From Rhynchosporium graminicola (Eukaryota; Ascomycota; Leotiomycetes; Helotiales; Ploettnerulaceae), in the NCBI GenBank assembly GCA_900074885.1, contig FJUW01000042.1:124001-188000 (forward strand): a stretch of 64,000 nt of DNA, written 5' to 3'. Numbering within the stretch: position 1 is the first letter of the stretch; each line of letters starts with the position of its first letter. The notes beneath the pieces were generated by a model that worked only from the letters and a program-made list of their open reading frames with translations, was not told the DNA's origin and made no database searches. The translations under genes and the position numbers were made by a program. Positions 22,502 through 34,900 of the stretch are shown one piece after another.

Positions 22502-23161
22502 GATGGTGATCCGCCGAAGTGAGCGCCGATTCTCGAATTTTACACGGCTATTAAGAGGCTGGAAGACGATAGAGGCAGCTCTGCGTCGGCAGCTAATATT
22601 TGCAATAGGGAAAGGAGGACGAAGGTGGCGTGCAAATGCCGTATCCTTTTTTTCGATTCAAAATTTAAGATATCAAGGGAGAGCAAAATACCCTGACGAG
22701 GCTTCAGGTTTTGAGGAGCCACAGGTTTTGAGGAGCCACTGGTGTTGTTGTCGGAAAACAAGCGAAAGATAACAAACAGCCAATCAAACCATCCGCATTG
22801 GTGAAATTCAATTGCAGAACGCGCCACCAGTAATTCAATTCACTACCGTGAGAAACGCTCAAAATGAAGACTCTGCTTGGTGGTCGCAGGGGTTTGACGG
22901 GCAAGGAATAGTTAGGATGCCTGAGCATCATTCGTGCTACATCCGCCACGTCCATAGCGATGAGAGCATAACAAAAACGACTCATATTTCATACGAGTGC
23001 CGGCTTGATTACGAAAGTTATAAGCATCATTTCGACAAACCAGTCCAATTACATCCTACAGGAGAAGGGTCGATCTGTGAGATCCAAGCACTACACTTGA
23101 TGGTCGCAAGGAAGGGCCCTTCAAGGCTAGAGTAAACAAGATCTTTCATTTGTACATGGTA
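22502..23161. other. Intergenic
   Basis: Holds the upstream region of the 442-aa gene and the 3' flank of the CLC gene. It has a near-direct repeat TTTTGAGGAGCCAC at about 22,712 and 22,726. Open frames on both strands overlap one another and have no recognisable product. Confidence 0.35.
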
Positions 23162-26063
23162 TCATAATATAGGTACATCACTGTCCCTAGGGCTCATGGG
23201 CACGTTATCTACAATGTCTCGTCCTAATAGACCGCTTTCTTCCCCTTCTCTCCCTTCTCTTGTGAGGCCAGTATCGGCATCTGCACCCATTGTCCGTCTT
23301 GTCTCCTCTGCGCCGTTGAGCACATACCAAACGTCTTTCTTTGTGAGCAGTCCTTGTAAGACACCGCGATCGCTAAACAAGACGTATCGCAGACCGAGCT
23401 TCTGGAAGTAATTCGCTGTAAGCAGCAAGTTAGATCGAGCGGGCAAGGTGAGTGGTGTCTGATCCATCCATGGTCTCAGATCGAGACTCAACCGTGGATC
23501 TACGTCAGGTTGATGTGAGAAAAAAACTTCGGTCTCTAAGGGTAGAGACCTTGGAAGTCTGGTAGAAGATCGGAGGTTATAATCAAGCTCTGCGCGAGAT
23601 ATATAGCCAAGCAAAATCGCATCCCCTGGGTTCGAGATTACAGGGAATCCACGATGTGGATGTGCTGCAAGGATGTCTGACAACGATTTGATTGTGTGAC
23701 CAGTTGCTGTTAAGACCACGAGGTCTTCTATGCGAGTCATAATTTGACTGACGGGTATGTCCGGAATGACAGTCTCTTCACTATTGTCAAGATAAGGGTA
23801 TCCGTTGAAGTGTATCCAGCTTTCGTATATGCCACGTTTTCCAAACGCATCTCCAACCCACTTGCTTGCCATCACGGCAATCATGATAGGTAAAACATAA
23901 GTGAGCGCGCCGGTAAGCTCAAACATGATAACCACGATGGAGACTGTCATACGAGTGACTCCTCCCAAGGCTGCTGCGGCTCCAATGATCGCATAGGTCC
24001 CTGGGGTCACGCATGGCATATCCGGCTCGCACGAACTGAATGCGAAAAATGTGGGATGATTGTGCACCCATATCTCCATGATGATTCCAAGTGCTCGCCC
24101 AAATAACGCGCCCACAGCTATAGATGGTAGAATTATCCCAGCTGGTATTTGCAACCCAAATGTGATCGATGCCAGGAAGAACCCAAGAATAGCGGCAAAA
24201 ATGAGGAGGAAGATAGTGCCAGCTGTTGCAGATCCTGTCCTGCACAAACCGAATTGATCATCAACAACTTTCGAACACTCTGCAAAGAGCGAGTACACAA
24301 GCTCGGACGATTGAGCTCGCATGTAGAAGTTAGGGTAGTTGATCAAGGCTGTGAGAAGTGCCACGATTATGACTTGAGTGACCGCTCCTGGCAGCCAAGT
24401 TGCTCCCTTTTTCCACTGTGCAATCCTCATGTTCATTTTGATGAATAGACCTCCATATGCGCCCTTCACCAACGTCAGCTGGAGATTGATTTGCCTATGC
24501 AGTCAACTCACCCCAAAAATTCCTAGTAGAGCAAAGGGGACCATCTCGAATCCGTGCCAGCCTGTACTGTATGTCACTTGATACAACACAAGTTTCCCAC
24601 TCCGAAATGGGTCCAACGCTTGAAGTGTCACGGCTGCTGTCATGGCACAGACGAAACTCTGCCACATCGTCTTATCAGGAAAGTAGTAAGACAGTTGCTA
24701 TTAACTGTTAGAAAAGGATAATAGCGATGGTATAAATGATGCTTACTTCAAGACTGAACAGAACTCCGCCAATTGGAGACCCGAATGCGACTGATATGCC
24801 AGCTGCTGCTGCAGCAGACAGAACTTCGCGTTTTCGAGCTAAGTGTAATCAGCATCCTGAATTTCAGCAAGAAAAGTTGTATTATACCTTCGTTGCCGTC
24901 AATGTTAGTGAATAATTTCATGAATAAATTGGCACAGCAACATGCAACATGCACAAGTGGTCCCTCTTTGCCTAGCCACATGCCAGATGCTACTGCTAGA
25001 CACTGAGATTATTAGAGACCGAGCCAAGCAGGTCATCACAACATAAGCTCACCAGTCCCAGGGATTTTATTACCAATGTCCAAGTGCCCATAAATCTACG
25101 TATCACGAATCCTCCTAAGACAGTCTTGATTTCAGGAATACCACTATGTTTCGCGTACAATGCGTACTCTTTGACCAACAGACTTGCCGTTATAGCGAAG
25201 CAAACCTACATACTGATTAGTCAGTCATTCCGGAGAGCAACCCAGACACCTACCGAGAAAGCTATGAAAAATAAGTATTCTATGACCCATTTACCTCCGG
25301 TCGAAGTTATGTGAAGCGCAAGACTCCATGGCACCCAGTCCCGACACTGCGCAAGACCATCATAACCATAGCAGCAAAAGGATTTGTTCAGATAGAAATG
25401 ACCTCCATCCTTTCCCGCGGAACAATACCCAGTCTTCAGATCAGCTAGCCAGTCCGTAATGATATCAATCGCAGCTGCAAATCCCCCAGTAGCCAGACCT
25501 GTCAGAATCAAGAGCACCCAGAGCTGACTAGCATCCCAAAAGTGTCGCGCATAACCAATCAAGTCGGTAGCATTTGAGTATAATATCCGTAGACGTTGTC
25601 TTTCCTTCGTATACTCGAAAATCCAGTCGATTGCCGTCATATCCTCATAACCAACTCGTCGCCCTGGACCTTCAGCGTACCAATCCAAAGAAACTTCATC
25701 TTTAGAAACTCTATTGTCGGATCCGACCCTGACCCCAAAGATATTTAAACCGCGGGGAGTTCCTGTCCTGGGTGATGGTGTAGGCTGTCGCGAAGGGGAT
25801 CCGTTGCCTGAGAATACCGACAGTAATCGCAAGCGGGTGGTCTGTTGGGACTTTCGTTTGAAAGGTAACATGTCTCCATCGTCTTGATTGAGGGGATCTT
25901 CAGTTAGTACTGTCTGATCTCTCGAAGAGCTTGCGACTGGATCGTCGTCATCGCTATGACCTGCGACTGCAGTGGGATTTGGAGGGCTTCGACTGCGACT
26001 GGAAGACGAGCTTGCTTGCCCTGCTGGCGGGAAGTAACCCGCAGATATGCCCGCCATATCCAT
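23162..26063 (-). CDS. CLC-family voltage-gated chloride channel/exchanger with C-terminal CBS pair
   Basis: Six exons on the minus strand: 26063-25254, 25205-25053, 25002-24888, 24838-24747, 24697-24512, 24463-23162. They sum to 886 codons (885 aa), the normal length for fungal CLCs, and each junction restores family sequence. Residues 1-130 are a Ser/Pro-rich cytosolic tail. The membrane part carries [14 protein letters not shown] (about 289-302), GKEGPLVH (332-339, with the gating Glu at 334) and [11 protein letters not shown]. Two CBS domains follow (about 690-760 and 780-850, ending LLTKKDVW). The segment [17 protein letters not shown] before helix B places it with the fungal group that contains Gef1-like proteins of Golgi/endosome membranes, which move chloride to support acidification and copper/iron loading. 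The exact subgroup is inference. It is divergent from the neurochondrin-like gene. Confidence 0.92.
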
Positions 26064-26330
26064 ACATTTGAAGATGTATATGAAACAAAATCAAGAGATT
26101 GTACAAAGAGAAAGACAGTCTGTCTAAGGCTGAGGCTGGCTGGCTGGCTTATGACGCCTGCGGCCGCATGAGTCCTTGATATTCGGGCATCAGCTCAGGC
26201 ATAAACAGTTTAATATCAATCGAAATATTCTTTTTCCATGCTCTCATCTTTGGACATTCTCACCGAACTGAAGTAACGCGAATACCAAGATAAAGAACAC
26301 GTTTACTCAATCGAAGGACCCGGCAGAAAT
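26064..26330. promoter_or_regulatory. Shared divergent promoter, CLC gene / neurochondrin-like gene
   Basis: Only 267 bp separate the two start codons, so promoters and both 5' UTRs must lie here. It contains a NotI-type GCGGCCGC (26,160-26,167) and a CTGGCTGGCTGGCTT run near 26,139. No TATA box is evident. Confidence 0.6.
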
Positions 26331-28339
26331 ATGGCCACGCTTTATGATCCTGTCGCAACATTTGACAAGATGCAAGAGTTACTGAAGGCAAAGGACGATA
26401 CCTCTAGATTCGTTGGATTAGCTCTTCTCAAAACTGTTTTGGACAACGGACAGCTTATTAGTGATCCGCAACGACTACGGGTGATATGGGAAGCAATATC
26501 CACAAAGTTTTTAGATCGACTTCTCCGGGCCCATCAAAATGAGAAAGTCAGCAAGGCAGACTCGAAAGATATGGTTGACCTGGCAGTTGCCGTTCTTCAC
26601 ACATTTTCTACTCTACTACCCGAAGAATCCCAAAAAGACAAAAGGTTAACCGGAAGGATAGCTCCTCTGCTTAAGTCATTGATTCAAAGGTAAGTTGATC
26701 TAAAACGCTATTGAATATTGGCTTATAAACCTAGCCCTCCAGAAACAACCAAGCTCATTTTGCAAACAATTCTGACCACTGTTAGCCATACTGAGGGTGC
26801 TTTGGAGCTTTTAGCAATAGAAGATCTCACCCCACTTCTCGAGATTTCTAATCAGTATCCTCTCGTACTCGAAATTATAGGATATAGCTGGATAAATGCA
26901 TTGACCAGCCAGCTCCAAGTTGAGGCCGTCCGAAACAGCATCAATCAAGTGATCCCAACACTCATTGCCAATTTCAGAGGTACCGATGCTGTAACCTTCA
27001 TCGGATTCGTTGGAAATACACTACCTAAGTTGGAATCGGAGGTAATCTTCCTATACACTTTGTGATTTGGATAAGCTGCTAACAGTTGTAGGCTGTTCCC
27101 CGAAACCCAAAATGGTTGAAACCACTCATCTTGATGCTGCGAAATCTTGTTACGAGTAAGCCTACTGCAACTGGAAGAACAGCATACACACAGCTCGCAG
27201 CAGCACTCCTGCAAGCATATCCTTCTACCAGTCCTTCTCTGCTCTTCAAGCACGAGGAATCTGCAAATCCAGATTCTAAGCCTTTTGCTTACCTTTTCAT
27301 AAACTTGCTTCTGATAGATGTGCGATCTTCATTTCCATCACTGCTCGCAAAATTGAATAGCGAGGATTACCCTTCCCTCTCCCAGCGACTTGCTGCAGAT
27401 TTCGATATTGTCTCGAGTTTCATTGGATTCTTGGTTCGCAGTCTAGATGATGAGAGCGTATCAGCATTCAGCATGACACCTGATTTACTATTGAAGCTCA
27501 GAAAGGATATTGCAGAAACCATGTCTCTCAACATCGAGTATCTCCGCGATAGATGGGATGCTTCAATCGCTGGAACATCTGGTCTCCATCCATCAGCTCG
27601 AACTGGCACAGCTGCAACCTCCGAAGGTATAAGACTTACGTTAAACTGGGATTCAGTGAAAGATAGCGTCAACACCGATGCACTAATTCTTGCTGGCATC
27701 AGAGCCTTAGCAATATGGATTCGTGAAGATGAGAATGAAAATTTGCGGAACGAATCTGCAGGTCTTATGGACATGTTCTTAGAACTGTACAGATCGAGCT
27801 CCAAAGGTGCCCTTGACTTTCGATACCCAATACTTTTAGCCTTTGAGGGAATTTTGATAGCCGAGGAGGGAGTAGATGGATTCCTGGGCCAAGACGGATG
27901 GCAAATCCTTTTTGAGGACCTCAAGTTGATTCTTAGGGTCACAACTGAGAACCCTGCAGTACCTCAATCTTCCGCTGAAGCAGGTAGGGGGCTTCAAATC
28001 ATCAGGGTTCTGCTTGCTGTGGTAGACCACGCGGCTACACCTTTTCCACGTGAGGACTGGATGACCACAGTTACTACAACCACATCGATGAATGTTGCTG
28101 CCACCACGGCACCGCTAGTGATTATCGAGTTTTACATTGCTATGCTGCAACTCTCGTCGGCACTTTTATCTAAAACATCAGGAGGAATGACAAAACGCTT
28201 TATAGCGAGCTTGCCTGCGCTTACTGGCCTTGTTAAGCAGATGAAGGTACTCGTTCAGAAGATAGACGACAAGGCTGAATCCCACGACTTGCTGGGCTTG
28301 CTTGACGATGTAGCTCTTGATCTCGAAAATTTGCGATGA
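26331..28339 (+). CDS. Neurochondrin-like (DUF1941) family protein
   Basis: Three exons: 26331-26689, 26735-27041, 27092-28339. Total 1,914 nt, or 637 aa. Donors are GTAAGT and GTAATC, acceptors CTAG and GTAG. The protein is all-helical, with HEAT/armadillo-like stretches (ELLKAKDDTSRFVGLALLKTVL, AVAVLHTFSTLLPEE, LVLEIIGYSWINALTSQ, VTFIGFVGNTLPKLESE), as in the fungal neurochondrin-like family. Its role in fungi is not settled. There is no signal peptide, so it is probably cytosolic. The C-terminus ends LLDDVALDLENLR. Its stop is 79 bp from the stop of the convergent glutathione transferase gene. Confidence 0.85.
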
Positions 28340-28417
28340 TCAACAGATGTACACTTGTTTCCCGATACTACAAACAGACGGAATTACAACTCGCAGTCGT
28401 CTCCCATACAACAAACG

Positions 28418-29293
28418 CTACGCAATCTTTTCTGTCAACTCGAACATTACAGGCCGAGTGTCTTCGAAACTTTGCCTCTCCTCCAGCCACTCCCAATATC
28501 TCCTCAAATCAGGATGCTTCTCCCGAAATTGGACAATCCTAAGTTGCGTCTTTGTCAAGCCCATCAAACCCGAAATCGCGTCTATAGCGACATCCGTCAC
28601 AGAATACTCGTTGCAGACCAGGAATCTGCCCGGGCCACAATTCGCCACCATTTCGTTCAGCGCCTCCAACCTTCCATTTACCTTCCTCATTTGCCTATAG
28701 ATCCACTCCGAACATTTTAGGTCTCCTCTCCCCATCTCGAGAAAGACCCGCCCAAGAGCATTACATGTTCCGTCGGCTAGTACCTGGATCTGTCTAGCTA
28801 ACAATTGGTCGTCCATCCCTTCCGGCATTAATGCTGGTCCTTGGTCTCGGTATTTCTGTACGATATATCCTTGGATGAACCAAGACCCGTAGAAAGGATC
28901 GCGATTATCGTCGAAAATAAGGATCGGCAGTTTCTCAAGCGGGTCGTATTTTGGCGTCTCTGTGTCACTATGCCACTTGATAACAGCACATTTCTGAAGA
29001 TTGTTTGGAGTCTGTCACACAAACAATATCTAGGCTTTCCCATGACCTACTGAGATTTCAGTCTTTAGGTCGAACGGTATGCCTGTTTCTAGTAAAGCGA
29101 TCCGGTTCTTACGCGCGCAAGGGGATGGGGTGGCGCTTATGAGCGTCAACACGATCAATAGTCGTCTCGAACGGCAGCTTGTATATCGATACCTGGCTAA
29201 GAATGTGACGGAAGTTGAATTGGGGGAGCACAACCATACAGAGATTATATTTTCACCCAAGGTCGCGATTCCAGACGCAAGGCCGTTGTACAA
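28418..29293 (-). CDS. Glutathione S-transferase, N-terminus uncertain
   Basis: The second exon (28975-28418) gives WHSDTETPKYDPLEKLPILI, then a C-terminal GST domain (LLARQIQVLADG, EALNEMV, YSVTDVAI, HPDLRRYWEWLEE). The first exon (..29051) gives LISATPSPCARKNRIALLE and GIPFDLKTEIS. The intron is 28976-29050 (GTAGGT...AAG). Together they are a normal thioredoxin-fold plus all-helical GST that would conjugate glutathione to electrophiles. Family members start about 5-8 residues before LISATPSP. Here no ATG lies at that place; the frame reads LLIVLTLISATP. The only in-frame ATG is at 29293, some 50 codons further up, in sequence unlike GST. Either there is an unseen 5' exon or the start codon has been lost and the gene is dead. 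Coordinates use the distant ATG. Confidence 0.65.
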
Positions 29294-30224
29294 GCTGAGA
29301 TGTGAATACGTATTTCACCAGGGCTTAACTGTTCACTTGTGATCTGAACCTCAAGACGATGTATACGCCTTCCTAGAACTTAGTTGAAGCTATATGGTCT
29401 ATTACCATGCTCATCATCGGCTACTTCGTTGTCAATCACCATTCTTACTGGGTAGTGGCTGCATGAAGCGAGCTGCGTCCCGTTGAAGGGTCATACCTGT
29501 TTTCGTTATGGCGGACCGTCTCGCTTGCATGGTTTGTGTTGCGATGTCTATTGCAGAGGAACATCGACAGAGTAGATTTTCGCCAGTATGTTGTACATAG
29601 CAATGACCGAACAAACCTACTTAAAATAAAAGTCGGGTTCTGTCTGCGTGGCACATTCGAGTTCAAATCTTGCGAAGCCCAAGTTGTAAGATTTAGCTAC
29701 AGACCAGGCGACCTGACGCCCCAAAGAAAAAGCATAATTCTTGGTCGTCGTCAGCCTACTAACGGGATGCGATATGCCAATGTTGCTAGATATTCTTGCA
29801 TCATTTAAGCTCCCACACCGCTCTTTGGGACTTCTTACTGTCTGCTAAACTCTTTTTCTAGAGGCTAAAGTACTGGCTCATTGAAGTGCTACCTTCGATT
29901 TGACAATATAGCTCAGTTTCACAAGCTTCGTTCGTCAGTCATACGCAATACCGTTTTCCTTTGATGGGGACATGTCTGATCTCCTCATTCCTCATTTTTC
30001 GATTCAAATTCGATGCAATTGTCACACATGGATTTTTCATAGTCAGTCATGATAGCGAAAAACGAGTTCCAGGAGAAATGACTTCATCAAGTTAATGTAG
30101 AGTCTCGAGTTGAGATTACTCTGCTGTTCTATTGAATCAAACTATCCCGCCGAATAAATATCTCCCATTTCAAATTCCACCACCCCTTTCGCCGCTACCA
30201 GATACGAAACCCTGGTTCCTCACT
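29294..30224. other. Intergenic
   Basis: About 0.9 kb between the GST upstream region and the 3' end of the glycosyltransferase-like gene. Short frames only (up to 90 codons at 29536-29808), with no recognisable product. Confidence 0.35.
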
Positions 30225-31957
30225 TCAAACATAAGTCATATTCCAACTACCATTCCCATCTGGAATAACCTTGTCTCTCATACCCGTAGCTCCCGAGACT
30301 GTCATCGCGAGGGGTGCCTTTTGCATGAATGACTGCATAACCCAAGGCGCGATGAGTCCCACGTATCGTGGGTGAAAGTACAGGAAGAACACTTTGTATT
30401 CTTTCATGAAGGCAACGAGCAGGTCCTGTTGTGGTTCTTCCAAAATCATGTATGGAAACTCCTGAGCGATGACTGGGTCGTTGGAAGGTATGCGCTTATA
30501 AGCTTTACCTGATTGTAATAGTAAGTACAGAAGCTAGCGAGAGAAGAGGACCTTTGGAATTACCTAGACCGTAATCATAAAGTGCTTCTTCCATGTCCAG
30601 AACCTGGTATTTTGTGTAGAGCGTCGAATTATTTGATGATTGCTCCATCTTCCTAGCTGCGATATGCATTTTATACATGGCGATTTCGAAGATGTCGTAC
30701 TGAGCTGCGAGCAGCCGACTGAAGAATCCAGTCACAGGATCGAGGCGAGATGGGCTATTGACCATGTCCATCACGATTTCTTTCTCGAGAATCCAGGTGT
30801 ATCTATCTAGTCATTAGTCCTAGAGTCTTACTCCTCCCTGAAGCTTGCCACGAGGAGTTCCCTCATCACGCTCCGAACAATGGGCCACAGGGAGTATTTA
30901 GGAAGTCTCTCAACTCACCCCTCCCAGTAGCTAACACCCATTCCGAAATTCTCCATATTCCTACCCAAGGTCCAAGCGCATGCCTCATTGATATGAGCAA
31001 TCCATTCATGTCTCCTAGGGCTTCCCGGTTGCGCCAATTCCTTCCAAATGACTGGATTCTGTTTCCATGCGTTGATCATCTCCATGAAAGCTACTGGTCT
31101 TATAACCAGACCCTCGGAGTCAAGTAACATCGCATAGTCGTAATCGAGATACGCAGCTGCTGCAAGCTTTTTCATCGATTGGTACTTATATTTTCCATAT
31201 CTACCGACCAGGTTGCCGGTTTCTCTTGGGTCGGTCTCTTTCTGAATCTCGGGCGGGAGCATCCCGTACAGGTTATACACAGTCATCTTTCGTGGGTACA
31301 CTAGTTGATAAGAATGAGGAGTGACGTTGTAGGACAGGAAGGTGGAGCCACAAATCTCTGCGTTAGACGCTGCAAGGAGACTGTTAAGTGTCAGAACTTC
31401 GTTTGTGGAGCTGACTATCAAGGCTATGTCAATGGTATTGATGTCCGTAATGAGACAGGCCATGGAGTGGAGCATCTCAAGAAGTTGATTGAAATGAGGT
31501 GCCTGCGGTTCGGATTTCAATTAGTTAGTGATAAAGGAGTTTTTGATCGTGAAGGACGTCGAGGAGAAACCGTCGAACTTACATATGAGGGGATTATGAG
31601 CTGCAGCTTCATGTCTGTGAATTTTGGTGTGTTACTGTCGGTATCAATGCTGGTATCAGAGGGAGGGAAGACGTGTTGTCGTTTGTCGACTTCACTTATC
31701 AACTTGAAGATGATGTAGAAGACACAACAGACGCTGATGATCATCCAAGCTCCGAGGACTATCTGCAACGCCAGATTCCTCCGGTTATATCGCCAACTGT
31801 CAGAAAGCGTCTCGTCGTCTTCAGTGTCTCCTTCCTTCTCGTTTTCGTTCTCAAGATCTTCTCGTTCTCTGAGAAGTGTTTCGCTTGATGCGTGTTGGCG
31901 CTGATGCTTCTCTTCACTACCACGAAGTGTGGACAGCATGAGTCGGCACTGCTGCAT
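30225..31957 (-). CDS. Type II membrane protein, glycosyltransferase-like
   Basis: Four exons on the minus strand: 31957-31583, 31502-30919, 30802-30564, 30508-30225. They total 1,482 nt, or 493 aa, with every junction in phase. Donors are GTAAGT, GTGAGT and GTAATT. A basic/acidic cytosolic tail of about 60 residues is followed by one membrane helix (about 62-86, LALQIVLGAWMIISVCCVF) and a lumenal domain, the plan of Golgi glycosyltransferases. After LIIPSY comes IDIALIVSST, KYKYQSMKKLAAAAYLDYDY, then AMLLDSEG (DSE at 253-255). This resembles the pre-DxD strand of GT-A nucleotide-sugar transferases, where the acidic motif binds metal and UDP-sugar. WTLGRNMENFGMGVSYWEG lies later. I cannot name the sugar or acceptor. 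The glycosyltransferase call is inference from fold logic; membrane topology is seen directly. Confidence 0.65.
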
Positions 31958-34900
31958 CTTGAGTGATTGATGCCAAAAATCTATTTCTTTTTTTCCTTCA
32001 AAGATATGCAGGACTATGGAGAGGACAGAGCATAATATCGAATCTATTTACCCCTTGCATTCTCGACAATCCTCATTCCAGTGGCGGTGCTTGAGAGACA
32101 TCTTCAACATACCCACTTTCACAAGTCGACGATACGTCTTATCCAGGTACGATACTTTCATTAAAAGTTGCGAGCGCGCAATGATCTATCGGAAGATGGC
32201 ACAATATTCAACAAGAAGAATTTCAAAATCCGATTACTTTCAAAATGATATCTTCATTTTTGCGTCGACCAGTAATTATACCTTAGCGTACTGATTTTTA
32301 GATGTACGTATGGAAAAATGAGTAACTTGTACATGGTCTGCAGGGATTTTTGAAGAAATAAGAGGAGTCAATCAGATATCAGGTTTGTGCTGCTAGTGAT
32401 GTCTTCAAAGCGAGACAAACCTAAAGGCTAGACAGCCGAGGAATTAGATACCTAGCCGCATGAGCAGTCACATACGATGGAAGACCTTTCGACTAATCAA
32501 GTTCAGCATGATTCACTTGGAAAAGTACCTTACGAGGAAATAGGTACTGGACATCCTGTCGAAGAGCTACCCAATATAAGAGTTGCATAAGTATCTCTGA
32601 ACCCCTACTTGATCTAAGGGAGAAATGGATGATTTTCAGACTGGCTACTCAGAGCTCATAGCGAGCCGCAATCCAACTTTCATTCTTCCCACTACTAGAG
32701 CCATCACCTCCATCTCGCACAAGTTTTTTTTTCGCTCGTCTAGATCGCGATAAAAAGGCATTGATCTTTCCTGCTCTTTAGCATCACATGAATCTCGCAT
32801 GGATGTCTGATGGCCGTGGCGAGGGATCCTGGGGTCGTACTTGAAGCTTGTCTTGAGGCTTTGAAACGTCTATCTTGATTCTTCCATCTCTCAAATCATC
32901 TCTCGCGTGTCTCTTCATGGTCTAGTCATGATATCCTCCATATACGATCTTTGACTCATTGTGGGAATTACTATAATGGATCACTATCCTGTCAGACAGA
33001 GGGGTAAAGAAGTTCCGCACAGCATTCGACATCATCTAGTTTCTATCTAGAGTCTCACGCCATGTAGGTTCATAGGTACGGAATAGCCTGTGGTAGTATC
33101 GGTGGAGTCTTCTCTAAGATTACTAGTGTTTCTTACTCGATACTTTGCCAGCTTTCATATATATAATCAAAATAACCTTCCCGATGCGCAGACCTAACCA
33201 AGGAGCTGTCTTATTGCTCACCAAGATGCACACCGACTAGTTCATGACCACAACCACAAGCAGAGCCACAGACTTGCGAAGTAGAGGTAGAAATCCGATA
33301 CACAAGCTTCCAGCTATATTATATAGTCGGTGCAAGGCTCACCATGGAGCCTCAAATTACAATGAGGGTGGCGTTTGTTGCACGTCGTACAACTTAGTTG
33401 AAACGAAACATCGTTAGATTCAGTAGTAGGCAGAGCGCGTGCGCGTTGGTATATTTGTGCACAGACTGCTTTTGTTGTTCAGTGAAGTTACCTGTTTTGT
33501 GGCAAATTCGGTACAGCACAAAGGAGCATCGAATGTAACGTGCTGAAGATTGATGTGCTACACATCGGTGGGAAGATGGTTCAATTGCGGTTTGCACATA
33601 TTACTGATACCAGACTGAACAATTAGGTCGTGCAAAGAAATTGAGCCATGGTTAAAGATGTATCCAATGGTAATGATTTGACAGGGATATCAACGGTAAC
33701 AGTAATATCACAGAGAGTCAAAATGTTGCTGCAACGAAGTATGGAAGGGCCGAGAAAGAGATATTCGAGTAGAGTGGTTCAAGTGGAAGTAGGGTTCATC
33801 CTATCCCTTCCGTCCGAGGTTCATGCCCAATCATATCTTGAAAGTTAAACCATATCTTTCATTTGGCCGAGAAACAAGATATTCAGGCTCTACACTCTGA
33901 ACAGGCTTCATTAGAGTATTCACAGGAAAACGCGTGTCACAGGGAAGACCTTTGTAGGGTGTGATAGCGGGTTGACACCTGTAGTCGGTGTTGCTGGCTA
34001 TATTTTCCAGGTGGGTGAGCAAGAAATTGTGTCTGGAGCAGCTTTGCATTGTCACTGAGAAGCTGAAACCGAGCAGTAGAGTTCCAGGTTCACATTATCC
34101 AGGAGGGGTTATGATGCGGAGTAAGGTAGACAGCATGGACGATATCTACTTCGTAGGCATTGGGTATAAAATGTGGAGAACCCTGTGACGATCATGGCAG
34201 TTGATTTTAACCGATATTACTTGGTTATACAATGCATAGGACATCTTCGTGTCTTTGAGGGTTCCATTAGCTGGACTGAAGAAAGAGGTAAGCTGCATCT
34301 TGCCGTAATCACTTCTCTTCCAGATCAGTGATTGATGTCAATCTTTTGCTTCAAAGTTCTAACCACTTTCCTCAACAAGCTCTATACGAAGTAGGGAAGG
34401 ATGAGACGACCCCAAGTAAGCCGTGCCATCATCCGCGATCCATCGTCCGCAATTCAGATCGTCTCATCGCACTCTTACATTCCGTTTCGGTGTTCTCGGC
34501 CTCCTCCAGGGTTATCAAAGGACTCCAGCGACTGTTGCAGCACGCGCTCTATCAATCTGTGCGCTCGGGCTTGCTCGGATCAAGTGATGCCACTCGCACA
34601 TATATTTCACCTTGACAGCGCATCACATCAAATCTCATCACATCACACGGCCTTTAAGATGTCTGTGCTGTATACAGCATAAGCAGATTGTAGCTGATGT
34701 ATTGTAGGTGCTTTTTCATGTCTAAATAGCCTAAATAAGTGTGAGACGGCGGCGCAAGATGATCTGTGCGGTTACTATTAGGCGGGGAGTGTCTTCTTTG
34801 GCTGGCTGGCCGTGTGTGTAGTTTCTTTTTATAATGATAAGCGTTATTTTGGTTGAAAAAATAAAATATGTTTTGGAGAATAATGATGACTTGTCCGGAT

